40,014 nt of DNA, from contig QCPI01000008.1 in assembly GCA_003212625.1 (NCBI GenBank), positions 1 to 40,014 on the forward strand, read 5' to 3'. The stretch comes from Prochlorococcus sp. AG-436-J02 (GTDB lineage Bacteria > Cyanobacteriota > Cyanobacteriia > PCC-6307 > Cyanobiaceae). Every line of letters begins with the position of its first letter. The stretch's first letter is position 1. Below the pieces are notes generated by a model. The model saw nothing but the letters and a program-made list of their open reading frames with translations, did not search any database and was not told where the DNA came from. Positions 20,276 through 30,572 of the stretch are shown here, in pieces. The translations under genes and the position numbers were made by a program.

Positions 20276-21163
20276 GTGATTGATCTAAAAATTTCTGATT
20301 TAAAGAAAGCCGATTGGGAAATTGATTTTTATTCCCGGCCTGTAATTGATGAAAATGGTAAAAAAAGATGGGAATTACTCATTACCACAACGAATAATTT
20401 CAAAGATCAGAAAACTTTTAAATGGGAAAAAATTTGTCCAGCCTCAACTGTTAATTCAATTTGGTTGAAAGATGCATTAGAAGAAGCCATTATCGAAGCC
20501 AAGAATCAAGGCTGGGATAAACCTTCAGTTATACGTTGTTGGCGATCTTCTATGAAAACAATGATAAAACGTGCAGCAGATAAAGTAGGTGTTGAACTTA
20601 TTTCAAGTAGAAGAACTTATTCTTTACTGGAATGGCTTATTGAGAGAGAAAGGAATCTTTATCCTCAACAAAAAGGATATACAGGCGTTAATCTTGCACC
20701 TCCATCCAACCCAATTACAAACCAAGCCATACCTTTACCAGAAGAAGTACGAGGAGACTCTTGGAGCTTTGCATCATTATCACTTAATACACTTAGAGAG
20801 GCCGACGAATGGGAAATAGAATTTTCAAATTTAATTCCAATAAAGGAATCAATTAATGAGAATATTTTTATTCCTGGTATTAGGCTATTTAGTTCAAAAA
20901 GATCCTTAGCACTTGCAGCCTGGCTAGGAGGACTTGAACCAGCAAAGCTTTTAATAGAAGGAACCCAAATAATTTTAGAAGCAGGACAAGCAGACAGATG
21001 GCTGGTTACTGATGTCGAAGAACAAGCAACTAATGCAATTAAAAATAATTTTCTAAGTACTAAGCGTGATGCTGATGGACTTCAATTTATTTCTGTTCAG
21101 AAAAGTTCAGAACAAAATTCATTAGATGGTTTCTGGATGCTAAGAGATATTGGAGAAATCTAA
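20276..21163 (+). CDS. Tab2/Atab2-like RNA-binding protein
   Basis: A 295-residue protein with the N-terminal ADWEIDFYSRPVIDENGKKRWELLI block and C-terminal LAAWLGGLEP, DRWLVTDV and EGFWMLRDI-like blocks typical of the Tab2 (DUF1092) family. The chloroplast and algal members bind RNA and support translation of photosystem I (and, for Atab2, photosystem II) mRNAs. The start is GTG at 20276. It is downstream of the S1-domain gene with a 20-bp gap, which fits a translation role. Confidence 0.88.
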   Translation: MIDLKISDLKKADWEIDFYSRPVIDENGKKRWELLITTTNNFKDQKTFKWEKICPASTVNSIWLKDALEEAIIEAKNQGWDKPSVIRCWRSSMKTMIKRAADKVGVELISSRRTYSLLEWLIERERNLYPQQKGYTGVNLAPPSNPITNQAIPLPEEVRGDSWSFASLSLNTLREADEWEIEFSNLIPIKESINENIFIPGIRLFSSKRSLALAAWLGGLEPAKLLIEGTQIILEAGQADRWLVTDVEEQATNAIKNNFLSTKRDADGLQFISVQKSSEQNSLDGFWMLRDIGEI

Positions 21164-21485
21164 TGACATTTAAAAAGATAAAAGATGTTCATAATTTAAT
21201 CATTCAAAACTAAGGCAACCATATATGTAGAATATTACAGACTAATCAAATAAAATATATAAGAAAAAACTTGATTTTTAATCACTGAAAAACTAAACTT
21301 CGCAGATTCATAAAAAGCTAGTGCCAGACCAATAGATACAAATAAGTTATCAAAAAATGCATAATCTAACTAAACAGATTATGGGATTATCATATAAAAA
21401 ATCATTTAAATCTTTTAGAAGAAAGAATACTAATTTAAAAAAATTTAAATTAGTATTCTAAGACATAGGACAATCAATCTTTAGA
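21164..21485. other. 322-bp AT-rich gap between convergent genes
   Basis: The gap lies between the Tab2-like gene (plus) and the SNase-like gene (minus). It holds an 8-bp hairpin (CATAATCT/AGATTATG, 21360-21383), a perfect 16-bp inverted repeat (21424-21459), and a 34-codon basic reading frame (21357-21461) that overlaps both. No RNA gene was recognised. Confidence 0.5.
21424..21459 (-). terminator. Long inverted repeat, probable terminator of the SNase-like gene
   Basis: AGAATACTAATTTAAA and its exact reverse complement flank a 4-nt A loop, giving a 16-bp AT-rich stem. On the minus strand it lies 26 nt after the stop at 21486 and is followed by TTCTTCTAAAAG, which is only moderately T-rich. 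It may also stop transcripts coming from the plus-strand Tab2-like gene. Confidence 0.5.
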
Positions 21486-21839
21486 TTAACTTTTACATTT
21501 ATCCGTTGCCAATCCTTCATTAATATATCTTTCAGTTATATCAATATTACTATTAATAGGAATAACTTTAGCAATCAATATGCCATCAACAGTTCCTTGC
21601 GGCTTTAAATTTACTTTTGTATGTCTTGGCAATTGCTTTTTTAGCCAGTTAACAGATCTTTCTTCAAAATCAGTACTTATTTCAGTACATGCTATTTTTA
21701 CAGTATAAGTACGGTTATTATCTCCTATCAACAAAACAGATGAACTGCTTACTTGCAAAATTTCAGCAGCATAAGCTTTAAAAACAAAACCAAAAATACA
21801 TATTAATAATATAAATATCTTTGTATAAAATTTTCTCAT
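21486..21839 (-). CDS. Exported SNase-like protein with substituted catalytic arginines
   Basis: A 117-residue protein with a clear signal peptide (basic MRKFYTK, a hydrophobic core at 8-20, and a KAYAA cleavage region near 25). The mature part follows a staphylococcal-nuclease OB-fold outline: VLLIGDNNRTYTVKIACTE, then WLKKQLPRHTKVNLKPQG, VDGILIAKV and ERYINEGLA. In active nucleases the catalytic arginines fall in VRL and YGRxLA; here they read VKI (K48) and DGILIA (I87). It is probably a non-nucleolytic periplasmic or thylakoid-lumen relative. The family match is moderate. Confidence 0.75.
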   Translation of the reverse strand: MRKFYTKIFILLICIFGFVFKAYAAEILQVSSSSVLLIGDNNRTYTVKIACTEISTDFEERSVNWLKKQLPRHTKVNLKPQGTVDGILIAKVIPINSNIDITERYINEGLATDKCKS

Positions 21840-21861
21840 AAAATGATTTTTAAATCTTTAA

Positions 21862-23625
21862 TTATTTATTTATATTAGTTACACCAACCATTTGAGCATT
21901 ACTTTTTCCAGGTGGCACCATTGGGTAACAGTTTTCATTCTTTCTGACATTTACGTTAACAATAACTGGTCCTTCATTCTCCAAAGCTTTTTTAAGTTGA
22001 GGTATTAGCTGATCTCTTTCAGAAATTAAAATACCCTCAATACCAAAAGCCTGAGATAATTTAATGAAGTCAGGCTCACCAACAGACATGTTAGAGGCAG
22101 AATATCTTTCATCATAAAAACTTTCTTGCCATTGACGAACCATACCCTGCCAATGATTATTGATAATAATTACTTTCAAATTCAAATTGTATTGAGCAAT
22201 AGTTCCAAGCTCCTGAATGTTCATAAGAATACTTGCATCTCCTGCAATACAAATCACTTGCTCCTCGGGTAATGCCACTTTAACTCCCATTGCAGCGGGC
22301 ATTCCAAATCCCATTGTTCCGAGTCCAGCGCTACTAATCCATTGTCTTGGTCCATTCAACAAATATTGAGCTGCCCACATCTGATGTTGTCCAACATCAG
22401 TTGTAATGTATGCATCTTGGGCTAACTCCCTCAATCCAATTAATACTTCCTGTGGATAAATTTCTCCTTCTTTTGGTGGGGACATCAAAGGAAAATCATT
22501 TTTCCAAGTTTTAATTTTAGTAAGCCAGTTAGATGTTTTTGTATTTATTTTTCTTTGATTACTAAGATCTAATAATTTCACAAGACTAATTCCAACGTCA
22601 CCCAAGACAGAAACTTCAACAATTCTATTTTTATTTATTTCAGCAGGATCAATCTCAAAATGAATTACTTTTGCTTTAGGTGCAAAAGTATCCAATTTAC
22701 CTGTAACTCTGTCATCAAATCTTGCTCCAATCGCAATCAACAAATCACACTCAGTTACAGCAAAGTTTGCATAGGCTGTACCATGCATCCCAAGCATCCC
22801 AACGGATAGAGGTTCACGTTCATTAAAAGCTCCTTTCCCCATCAAAGTTGTTGTTACGGGGATTTGATATCTATTAGCAATCGCGGCAAGGGTTTCATGA
22901 GCTCCAGATGAAATAACTCCACCACCCACGTAAAGAAGTGGTCGCTCAGCATTTTCAATTAGATCTAAGGCTTCACTTATAGCTGTATGTTCTGGTGCCA
23001 ATGGAAGTTCAAAACCTTGAGGTTTTATTGAACCTGGCTCAACAGGTTGATATTTAAACAACTCTTGTCCAACATCTTTTGGAATATCAATCAAAACAGG
23101 TCCTGGTCTACCAGATGAAGCTATTAGAAAAGCCTGAGCTACAACTTTTGCAATTTCGGCTGGATCTCTTACGACCCATGAATGCTTAACAATTGGGAGT
23201 GTTATTCCAAAAATATCTGTTTCTTGAAAAGCATCAGTCCCTATAGAAGGTCTTGGAACTTGTCCTGTTATAACAACAAGAGGGACCGAATCCATTTGAG
23301 CCGTGGCTATACCAGTGACTAAATTCGTAGCCCCAGGACCTGATGTACCAAAACAAACACCTACTTTTCCTGTCGCTCTAGCAAAACCATCTGCGGCATG
23401 AGTTCCTCCCTGTTCATGTCTAACAAGAATATGTCTTAACCAGCCCTCTTGCTCTGCTTTAAAAACAGCATCATATATTGGGAGAATTGCACCGCCTGGA
23501 TAACCAAAAATAGTATTTACTCCATGCCTACGAAGAGAATCCATCAGAGCATCAGCTCCTGAAATCTCGTATTGAGTTTGTGTTCCTGAATCTCCTATAT
23601 CCATAGGCGCAGAGGTCAGGGTCAC
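21862..23625 (-). CDS. ilvB: Acetolactate synthase large (catalytic) subunit
   Basis: A 587-residue thiamine-diphosphate enzyme that starts branched-chain amino-acid synthesis. The catalytic Glu71 is in VRHEQGGTHAADGFARATG. The FAD domain lies centrally (IAIGARFDDRVTGK). The metal/TPP motif GDASILMN...IINN is near the C-terminus. The GQVPRPSIGTDAFQE segment is also typical. It lies 22 bp upstream of the SNase-like gene on the same strand. The regulatory subunit ilvN is not in the window. Confidence 0.97.
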   Translation of the reverse strand: MTLTSAPMDIGDSGTQTQYEISGADALMDSLRRHGVNTIFGYPGGAILPIYDAVFKAEQEGWLRHILVRHEQGGTHAADGFARATGKVGVCFGTSGPGATNLVTGIATAQMDSVPLVVITGQVPRPSIGTDAFQETDIFGITLPIVKHSWVVRDPAEIAKVVAQAFLIASSGRPGPVLIDIPKDVGQELFKYQPVEPGSIKPQGFELPLAPEHTAISEALDLIENAERPLLYVGGGVISSGAHETLAAIANRYQIPVTTTLMGKGAFNEREPLSVGMLGMHGTAYANFAVTECDLLIAIGARFDDRVTGKLDTFAPKAKVIHFEIDPAEINKNRIVEVSVLGDVGISLVKLLDLSNQRKINTKTSNWLTKIKTWKNDFPLMSPPKEGEIYPQEVLIGLRELAQDAYITTDVGQHQMWAAQYLLNGPRQWISSAGLGTMGFGMPAAMGVKVALPEEQVICIAGDASILMNIQELGTIAQYNLNLKVIIINNHWQGMVRQWQESFYDERYSASNMSVGEPDFIKLSQAFGIEGILISERDQLIPQLKKALENEGPVIVNVNVRKNENCYPMVPPGKSNAQMVGVTNINK

Positions 23626-23746
23626 AGCATAACAAAATCTAAACTAACAATAAATCCTAATATGCCTAATTTCAATCAATCTAAATTAAGCAAAGATTTA
23701 AGAAATTCAGTTATTTTTATAAAACAAAAGATTATTAAATCAATTA

Positions 23747-23769
23747 ATAATTATAAATATTATAATTAT
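23747..23769 (-). terminator. AT-only palindrome directly after hemH
   Basis: ATAATTATAA-ATA-TTATAATTAT is a perfect 10-bp inverted repeat touching the hemH stop codon. Being all A/T it would fold weakly, and such repeats arise easily in AT-rich DNA. Confidence 0.25.
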
Positions 23770-24945
23770 CTACAACAATCCTATTTGGTGTAAGGGGCCC
23801 TTCCCAATTATTAATTCCATCAAAAAGCAAAGGAAAACAATCATTGCGACTCTGCCATTCCAAACTTCAGAACTGTTATTCCATCCCCACTGCCATTTCT
23901 CTTGAGGATAAAGTTTTACTCTTTCAGGTAATTTTGAGGCTTCTTCCAAACTAATCCCGTCTCCCTTCAAGCAAGAAGTGACCAAGTCAGCAAGTCCTTC
24001 AATAAACAGTGGATAAGTATCAAGTGCTGGAACTCTTTTAAAATTAACAATTCCATTTTTAGTAGCAATTTCTTTGTACTCAATATCAATCTCTTGGAGT
24101 GTCTCAATATGCTCACTCACAAAACTAATTGGCACTACAACAAGTTCCTTAACTCCAGATTTTCCTAGTTTTTCTAATATTTCTTCTGTATATGGTTTTA
24201 ACCATTCCTCTGGACCCACCCTGCTTTGATATGCAAGTGAGAAAGAATTACTAAATCCAAGTGAACTTTCAAGCTTATCAATAATCAAAAGTGAACAGTT
24301 TTGTATTTGATCTTGATAAGGATCGCCAGCTTCTTCTACATAACTTTTGGGAACACCATGTGCTGTAAAAAAAACGTGAGCCTTTTCAGGTGAATCGCAA
24401 TCCAATATTTGTTTCTTTATAAGTTCAGCCATTGAAGATACATATGCTGGATGATCAAACCAGCTACGAATGCAACGAATTGATAGTTTTCCAAACTCAG
24501 CGTCATCATCTCTCAACCTTTTTAATTCTCGAAAACTGGATCCACTTGTACTGATAGAAAAGTGAGGATAAAGTGGCAAAACAACAACTTCGCTAACACC
24601 ATCAGCCTTTAAATCCGTTACGGCCGATTCAGTAAATGGATGCCAATACCTCATCGCAATATATGTAGTTGCATCTATTCCTCGATTTCTAAGATAACTT
24701 TGGAGCTCTCTTGCCTGCTGCTCAGTAATACGACGTAAAGGTGATCCACCTCCAATTAACCTGTAAGACTCTTGTGATTTTCTACTTCTTAATAAGCTTA
24801 TAAGCCAAGCCAGAGGTTTTTGAAAAGCACGTACTGGTAATCGGATTATCTCTGGATCAGAGAATAGATTATATAAAAATGGTCCAACGTCTTTAATACG
24901 CTCAGGACCTCCAAGATTTAATAAGAGGACACCAACCCGAGCCAT
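23770..24945 (-). CDS. hemH: Ferrochelatase with C-terminal chlorophyll a/b-binding-like helix
   Basis: A 391-residue enzyme that inserts Fe2+ into protoporphyrin IX, the last step of heme synthesis. The catalytic His is in [16 protein letters not shown] and the acidic cluster in [18 protein letters not shown]. The last 50 residues are a cyanobacterial/plastid extension: a Pro/Trp-rich linker and a membrane helix starting with the CAB/HLIP motif ExxNGRxAM (E360, N363, G364, R365). That motif is known to bind chlorophyll in high-light-inducible proteins and anchors the enzyme to thylakoids. Confidence 0.97.
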   Translation of the reverse strand: MARVGVLLLNLGGPERIKDVGPFLYNLFSDPEIIRLPVRAFQKPLAWLISLLRSRKSQESYRLIGGGSPLRRITEQQARELQSYLRNRGIDATTYIAMRYWHPFTESAVTDLKADGVSEVVVLPLYPHFSISTSGSSFRELKRLRDDDAEFGKLSIRCIRSWFDHPAYVSSMAELIKKQILDCDSPEKAHVFFTAHGVPKSYVEEAGDPYQDQIQNCSLLIIDKLESSLGFSNSFSLAYQSRVGPEEWLKPYTEEILEKLGKSGVKELVVVPISFVSEHIETLQEIDIEYKEIATKNGIVNFKRVPALDTYPLFIEGLADLVTSCLKGDGISLEEASKLPERVKLYPQEKWQWGWNNSSEVWNGRVAMIVFLCFLMELIIGKGPLHQIGLL

Positions 24946-25017
24946 TTTAGAAAAAACTCCTTATAAAAGGTTATAAAAACCTTACCAAGGTAAATCTATC
25001 TAAATTTACAAGAAAAT

Positions 25018-26193
25018 ATGGACGAGAATCAAAAATTACTTGATATCAATCAAGACCTTGAATACAAGGGCATCAATTTAAGAATTGAAAAAAGGGGTAA
25101 AGTTTTAAATATTCGTGGTTCATTACCTGATAAAAAATCTCCAAGTTTTCATAAAATTCAAAGAATAAGTCTTAAGCTCCCATACGACATTATCGGTTTG
25201 GAAGAAGCTAAAAAAGCTGTAGAATTGGTTGATTTTCAGATAAAAAAAAATCAATTCTTCTGGTCTAATTGGATTAAAGAAAAATCTATTTCATCATTAA
25301 AAAGTAACAAACTAGACGTCGCCAATGCAATAGAAAGCTTTAAAAAAGAATTTTTTTCTAATACCTCCAAAAGCAAATCACCTGCAGGAAAAATCAGTAC
25401 TTGGCAATCTGCTTACAAACCGTATATGAACAGATTAATTGGATTTAGCAATAAATCTAGTCTTAAGTTAGATGCAGAACTGCTACTTGAAATCCTTTTA
25501 AGTTACAAAGAGAGTTCACGTAGTAGACAACAATGTGGAATTGCTTTAAGAGCTCTAGCAAAACATATTAATTTAGAACTACCTAACAACTGGAAACAGC
25601 TTCAAAATGGTTATGGAATAAACAAATCAAATTTCAGAGAATTGCCTAGTGATGAATCAATTATTAATAGCTTTAAATTAATCCCTAATCCAAAATGGAG
25701 ATTTGTTTTTGGGTTAATGGCAACCTATGGGCTAAGAAATCATGAGGTCTTTTTTAGTGATCTATCTTGTTTAAAAAAAGATGGGGATAAAATACTTAGG
25801 GTTTTCCCTAATACAAAAACAGGAGAGCATCAAGTTTGGCCATTTCATCCAGAATGGGTTAGCTTATTCGAACTAGACAAAATAACTGATACCGTAGATT
25901 TACTTCCTAGTATTAAAACAGATTTACAAGATACAACTCTTCAACATATAGGCAGAAGAGTATCTGAGCAATTTAGAAGATACAACATTTCTTTTACTCC
26001 CTATGACTTAAGACATGCTTGGGCAATTAGGACAATTTTAATAGGTCTGCCAAATACCGTAGCGGCAAAAATGATGGGTCATTCAGTCTCGATACATACA
26101 AAAACCTATCATCATTGGATAACAAGAAGAGATCAGCAACTTGCTGTTGACAGTGCCCTATCAAGGGTAAATACCAACAAAAACAACAATTAA
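25018..26193 (+). CDS. Orphan tyrosine recombinase (phage-integrase family)
   Basis: A 391-residue protein with an N-terminal arm-binding-like region (1-90), a core-binding helical region (100-200) and a catalytic domain. Catalytic residues visible are R240 (ATYGLRNHE), R332 and H333 (YDLRHAW), H355 (MMGHSVS) and nucleophile Y364 (TKTYHHW). The usual box II histidine is replaced by Y329. No prophage genes, tRNA or att repeats flank it, and it lies between hemH and cobO, both core genes. It is either a domesticated integrase or a relic. XerC/D-type work is less likely, because the N-terminal region is unlike Xer proteins. Confidence 0.88.
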   Translation: MDENQKLLDINQDLEYKGINLRIEKRGKVLNIRGSLPDKKSPSFHKIQRISLKLPYDIIGLEEAKKAVELVDFQIKKNQFFWSNWIKEKSISSLKSNKLDVANAIESFKKEFFSNTSKSKSPAGKISTWQSAYKPYMNRLIGFSNKSSLKLDAELLLEILLSYKESSRSRQQCGIALRALAKHINLELPNNWKQLQNGYGINKSNFRELPSDESIINSFKLIPNPKWRFVFGLMATYGLRNHEVFFSDLSCLKKDGDKILRVFPNTKTGEHQVWPFHPEWVSLFELDKITDTVDLLPSIKTDLQDTTLQHIGRRVSEQFRRYNISFTPYDLRHAWAIRTILIGLPNTVAAKMMGHSVSIHTKTYHHWITRRDQQLAVDSALSRVNTNKNNN

Positions 26194-26243
26194 TATTTAT
26201 AGCTATTTTATTTTTATTAACTCATTCAATTTTCATATCAGAA

Positions 26244-26936
26244 ATGAATAAGAAGATTCCTAAAGGAAATTCAAGACTTAAGAACCTAGACAAGAGTGCA
26301 GAAGAAATAGGGATGGGAGGTAATTTGATGCCAAATATTACCGAAGAAAAATATCGCAAAAGAATGGAAAAAAGGAAAGAAGTTCAAACACAAAGATTAA
26401 AAGAAAGAAATAAAGAAAAAGGTCTTATAATTATTAATACTGGTCAAGGGAAAGGTAAAACGACTGCAGCGCTAGGAATAGGGATAAGAACTCTTGGTCA
26501 TAAACATAAAGTTGCAATCATTCAATTTATCAAAGGTGGATGGGAGCCAGGAGAGTCATTGGCCTTGAAAATTTTTGGGGATAAATTAAAGTTTCATGCA
26601 TTTGGAGAAGGGTTTACATGGGAGACACAAGATAGAAATAAAGATATAAAATTAGTTAAATCGAGTTGGGAAAAAGCTCTCTATTATCTTAAAGATCCAA
26701 AATATAAACTTATAATCTTAGATGAGATTATTGTTGCAATAAAACTTGGATATATAGATGAAGATGAAATTATAAAAGGAATAAATTTACGACCTGAACT
26801 TACACATGTAGTCTTAACTGGAAGAGGCGCTTCAGAAAAGTTAATCGGTTCAGCTGATCTGGTGACGGAAATGAAATTAATCCATCATCCTTTTAGAGAG
26901 CAAGGGGTAAAGGCACAAGAAGGAATTGAATATTAA
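26244..26936 (+). CDS. cobO: Cob(I)alamin adenosyltransferase (CobO/BtuR type)
   Basis: A 230-residue enzyme that adenosylates corrinoid in cobalamin synthesis. After a basic 60-residue N-terminal extension, the P-loop variant GQGKGKTT spans 67-74. It is followed by ALGIGIRTLGHKHKVAIIQFIKGGW, KLIILDEI and HVVLTGRGAS, all family landmarks. It lies 50 bp after the recombinase gene and 96 bp before pyrH. Marine picocyanobacteria make pseudocobalamin, which fits. Confidence 0.95.
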   Translation: MNKKIPKGNSRLKNLDKSAEEIGMGGNLMPNITEEKYRKRMEKRKEVQTQRLKERNKEKGLIIINTGQGKGKTTAALGIGIRTLGHKHKVAIIQFIKGGWEPGESLALKIFGDKLKFHAFGEGFTWETQDRNKDIKLVKSSWEKALYYLKDPKYKLIILDEIIVAIKLGYIDEDEIIKGINLRPELTHVVLTGRGASEKLIGSADLVTEMKLIHHPFREQGVKAQEGIEY

Positions 26937-27032
26937 TTCAAATCTTGAAAGTATTTCCATCGCAAGGGATCCAATACAGATATCAAGACGTTCCCTCAGA
27001 ACTTGCTACTGTCAATTGGATATTGATTTTTA

Positions 27033-27746
27033 ATGGCATACTCTAGAGCACTCATAAAACTCAGTGGTGAAGCTCTTATGGGAGAGAAACCCTATGGGAT
27101 TGATCCTGAAATTGTTCAAGCTATTTCCAAGGATGTGTCAAAAGTAGTTGAGAGTGGGACTCAAATTGCAATTGTCGTTGGCGGTGGGAATATCTTTAGA
27201 GGGTTAAAAGGATCAGCCGCAGGAATGGATAGAGCCACTGCAGACTATGTAGGGATGCTCGCGACCGTAATGAATGCAATCACACTGCAAGATGGGTTAG
27301 AAAGAGCAGGGGTGCCTACTAGAGTCCAATCTGCTATTGAAATGCAACAAATTGCAGAACCATATATTAGGAGGAGAGCTATCAGACATCTTGAAAAGGG
27401 AAGAGTAGTTGTCTTTGGAGGTGGATGCGGCAACCCTTTCTTTACAACTGATACTACAGCGGCTCTAAGAGCCGCTGAAATAAATGCTGAAGTTGTCTTC
27501 AAAGCAACTAAAGTTGATGGCGTTTACAATCGAGATCCAAAAAAATTCTCTGATGCCGTCAAATATGACAATCTAACCTTTCAAGATGTCTTAACTAACG
27601 AAATAGGAGTTATGGATAGTACAGCAATTGCTCTTTGTAAAGATAATAAAATACCAATAGTTGTTTTTAATATTTTCCAACCTGGAAATATTGCTAAGGC
27701 TATTTCTGGAGAGCCAATTGGATCAAGAATATCTAATTCAAGTTAA
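27033..27746 (+). CDS. pyrH: Uridylate kinase
   Basis: A 237-residue bacterial UMP kinase of the amino-acid-kinase fold, making [14 protein letters not shown] at the N-terminus, the glycine-rich [32 protein letters not shown] and [15 protein letters not shown] are diagnostic. It is followed by frr after 54 bp, the usual bacterial neighbour, so the two likely form an operon. Confidence 0.98.
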   Translation: MAYSRALIKLSGEALMGEKPYGIDPEIVQAISKDVSKVVESGTQIAIVVGGGNIFRGLKGSAAGMDRATADYVGMLATVMNAITLQDGLERAGVPTRVQSAIEMQQIAEPYIRRRAIRHLEKGRVVVFGGGCGNPFFTTDTTAALRAAEINAEVVFKATKVDGVYNRDPKKFSDAVKYDNLTFQDVLTNEIGVMDSTAIALCKDNKIPIVVFNIFQPGNIAKAISGEPIGSRISNSS

Positions 27747-27800
27747 GCCTCCAAATTTTCAACCTTTTGCTAAATCAATTTCGCCATAAATTTACATAAA

Positions 27801-28349
27801 ATGACAAACCAAGAGCTAAAAATCACAATGAGCAAATCCGTAGAAGCAGCTCAAAGAAATTTTAATACCATTAGGACAGGGAGGGCAAATACATCTTTAC
27901 TGGACAGAATATCAGTCGAATATTATGGGACTGAAACTCCTCTAAAGTCTCTTGCAACAATTTCAACTCCTGATTCTCAAACCATAGCGATTCAACCCTT
28001 CGACTTAGGCTCGCTAGCTGCTATTGAAAAAGCTATTGCGACAAGTGATCTAGGTTTTACTCCAAACAACGATGGGAAAATAATTCGTATCAATGTGCCA
28101 CCTTTAACTGAAGAACGTAGAAAAGAATTTTGTAAACTCGCATCAAAATACGCAGAAGAAGGAAAAGTTGCCCTAAGGAATATACGACGTGATGCAATAG
28201 ATAAAATCAAAAAATCAGAGAAGGATGGTCAGCTTTCCGAAGATCAAAGCAGGGATGAACAAGAAACAATTCAAAAAGAAACAGATCATTTTATTAACGA
28301 TATCGAAAAAAAACTTTCAGAAAAAGAAGCTGAGATTTTAAAAGTTTGA
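27801..28349 (+). CDS. frr: Ribosome recycling factor
   Basis: A 182-residue protein of standard length that splits post-termination ribosomes with [35 protein letters not shown] and [16 protein letters not shown] are the family blocks, in the expected order for the three-helix bundle and hinge domain. Its TGA stop overlaps the TTG start of the next gene (TTGA). Confidence 0.98.
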   Translation: MTNQELKITMSKSVEAAQRNFNTIRTGRANTSLLDRISVEYYGTETPLKSLATISTPDSQTIAIQPFDLGSLAAIEKAIATSDLGFTPNNDGKIIRINVPPLTEERRKEFCKLASKYAEEGKVALRNIRRDAIDKIKKSEKDGQLSEDQSRDEQETIQKETDHFINDIEKKLSEKEAEILKV

Positions 28350-29485
28350 CACTTATAGATGTTGCGATTATTGGAGGAGGGGCCTCTGGCACCACAACAG
28401 CATTTCATCTGGCTAATACAAATAAAAAAGTATGTATTCTTGAAAAAAACACTCACACTTCTCAAAGGATCTGTGGAGGTGGCATGTCAGCTGCAGTGCA
28501 AAATTGGTTCCCTTTTAAACTTCTGCCTATAGTTGATGAAATAATAACAAATGTTGAATTCAGTTGGAACAATACTGATAAGGTGGTTACCAAGCTCCCT
28601 GGCTCTTCTCCTTTTTGGATAGTCAAACGTGAAAAGCTCGACTCTTTCTTATTAGATCAAGCACTAAATTCTGGTTGCAACTTATTAACTACTTTTAATG
28701 TAGTCAATATAAAAAAAAGTTCAAATATTTGGCAAATAACCGCTCTTGATGGGAGACAAATCGAGGCAAAAGCAGTTGTCATTGCTGATGGATCTCAATC
28801 ACCTTGGCCCAAAATATTTAAATTAGGTCCAAAGAAACAAAAATTTGCCTGCACTTTCTCAGGAAGAATTAAAAGGAAGGGAAATCTAAGGAGTGAAACC
28901 GCTAGATTCGAATTTGGTTTAGTGAGAAATGGCTTTGCATGGGCATTTCCATTAAACAATGAGGTGAATATTGGTATGGGGACTTTTCTAGATAATAAAA
29001 ATTCAATTCCTGTTGAGGAAATACTTAAATCATTTCTTCCTGATTTAGGATTTGACCCATCTGAAGTAATTGGTCAAGAAACAAAGTTAAGGGTATGGAA
29101 TGGCCACAGCAATTTAAACGGAGACGGAATTCTGCTAGTTGGAGATGCTGCCTCATTATGCGATCCTTTTTTAGCAGAGGGATTAAGACCCGCTTTAATG
29201 AGTGGATTTGAAGCAGCAAAATGCCTTATTTATTGGTTAGATGGGAAAGTAAATTCTTTAGATGAATATACAAAAGTCATGAAAAACAATTGGGGAAATT
29301 CAATGGCTTGGGGGAAAAGAATTTCTCAGGTCTTTTATCGTTTTCCTAAAGTTGGATATCAATTAGGGGTGAAAAGACCCACTGCACCAGAAAGAATTGC
29401 AAAAATTCTTTCTGGTGAAATGAGCTATGAGGATATTGCAAAAAGAGTAATCAAAAGATTACTCTTTCAAAATTCAGACTCATAA
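28346..29485 (+). CDS. FAD-dependent oxidoreductase of the geranylgeranyl reductase family
   Basis: A 379-residue flavoprotein. The dinucleotide fold [19 protein letters not shown] is at the N-terminus, followed by CGGGMS, and the second FAD motif is [25 protein letters not shown]. It is related to ChlP-type geranylgeranyl reductases, but the substrate is uncertain and it is shorter than true ChlP. The start is TTG at 28346, overlapping the frr stop by 4 nt, which implies translational coupling in a pyrH-frr operon. Its end overlaps the convergent tal gene by 6 bp. Confidence 0.85.
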   Translation: MTLIDVAIIGGGASGTTTAFHLANTNKKVCILEKNTHTSQRICGGGMSAAVQNWFPFKLLPIVDEIITNVEFSWNNTDKVVTKLPGSSPFWIVKREKLDSFLLDQALNSGCNLLTTFNVVNIKKSSNIWQITALDGRQIEAKAVVIADGSQSPWPKIFKLGPKKQKFACTFSGRIKRKGNLRSETARFEFGLVRNGFAWAFPLNNEVNIGMGTFLDNKNSIPVEEILKSFLPDLGFDPSEVIGQETKLRVWNGHSNLNGDGILLVGDAASLCDPFLAEGLRPALMSGFEAAKCLIYWLDGKVNSLDEYTKVMKNNWGNSMAWGKRISQVFYRFPKVGYQLGVKRPTAPERIAKILSGEMSYEDIAKRVIKRLLFQNSDS

Positions 29486-30478
29486 AGTTACGGCAATACC
29501 TCTCTCAATCAACTCAAGTCTTTCCTTCAATTGATTTTCTAATTTATCAATTGCTTGACTAAAACCATTAATTCCCTCCTTAAGTTTTTCCGTAGCCATT
29601 TTATCCCCAGCCATCAGAAGTTCAAAAGATGTCTGATCTAAGTGAATCTTCTCATTAATGACTAAAGGTTTTTGAGCATTTAGCTTAATTGGTAAGTCCG
29701 AATATGTTTCATTAAGCTGCTGAAGTAATTTAGGTGAAATTGTTAACAAATCACATCCGGCTAGCTCAATTATTTCCTCTATATTTCTAAAACTCGCTCC
29801 CATAACTTCTGTCTTGTAACCATTTGACTTAAAGTAATTGAATATTTTAGTCACAGAAACCACACCAGGATCTTCAGTGGCTGAATAAAAATCTCTTCCT
29901 GTAGCAGCTTTATACCAATCTAAAATCCTACCAACAAAGGGAGAAATAAGAGTTACCCCCGCATCAGCACAAGCAACAGCTTGATAAAAATTAAATAATA
30001 AAGTTAGGTTGCAATGTATATTCTCTTTTTCTAATACCTCAGCAGCTTTTATCCCCTCCCAAGTAGAAGCAATTTTAATTAAGACGCGATCATTAGAGAT
30101 ACCAGCTTGATTGTATTTTGAAATGATTTTCCTAGCTTTAGAGATAGTAGCCTCAGTATCAAAACTGAGTCTTGCATCAACTTCTGTTGAAACGCGTCCA
30201 GGAATTAGTTTTAAAATCTCTTTACCAAAAACTACACACAGTTCATCCAAAGCTTCTTTAACTACATCATCACGGGAGACATTGCCTCCTAACATTTCTC
30301 TTGAGGTGGAAAGTGCTCTATCAATCAAGCTTTGATAAGCAGGTATTTGTGCAGCGGCTAAAATCAAAGAAGGATTTGTAGTAGCGTCTCTGGGATGAAA
30401 TTTTTTAATCGCTTCAAGATCACCAGTATCAGCAACTACAACAGTCATTGACGATAACTGATTAAGAAGGGATTCCAT
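29480..30478 (-). CDS. tal: Transaldolase
   Basis: About 332 residues from the ATG at 30478 ([20 protein letters not shown]). An in-frame GTG at 30505 would add nine unusual residues and has no better ribosome site. It transfers dihydroxyacetone units between sugar phosphates in the oxidative pentose-phosphate pathway, which Prochlorococcus uses at night. [13 protein letters not shown] and the Schiff-base lysine in [13 protein letters not shown] are present, as are [18 protein letters not shown] and [14 protein letters not shown]. Confidence 0.96.
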   Translation of the reverse strand: MESLLNQLSSMTVVVADTGDLEAIKKFHPRDATTNPSLILAAAQIPAYQSLIDRALSTSREMLGGNVSRDDVVKEALDELCVVFGKEILKLIPGRVSTEVDARLSFDTEATISKARKIISKYNQAGISNDRVLIKIASTWEGIKAAEVLEKENIHCNLTLLFNFYQAVACADAGVTLISPFVGRILDWYKAATGRDFYSATEDPGVVSVTKIFNYFKSNGYKTEVMGASFRNIEEIIELAGCDLLTISPKLLQQLNETYSDLPIKLNAQKPLVINEKIHLDQTSFELLMAGDKMATEKLKEGINGFSQAIDKLENQLKERLELIERGIAVTL

Positions 30479-30572
30479 AATAAAAAAACATCTCTCAAGG
30501 TTCACACACTAGCTAATTTTTTCATAGATTTCACCCTTTAATTAGTACTTTCGGGAAAACCTTAGTCATCTC

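Noticed and set aside
25018-26193. A prophage or genomic island around the recombinase
   Set aside because: Flanking genes are housekeeping genes with normal spacing; no tRNA, att repeats or phage genes were seen.
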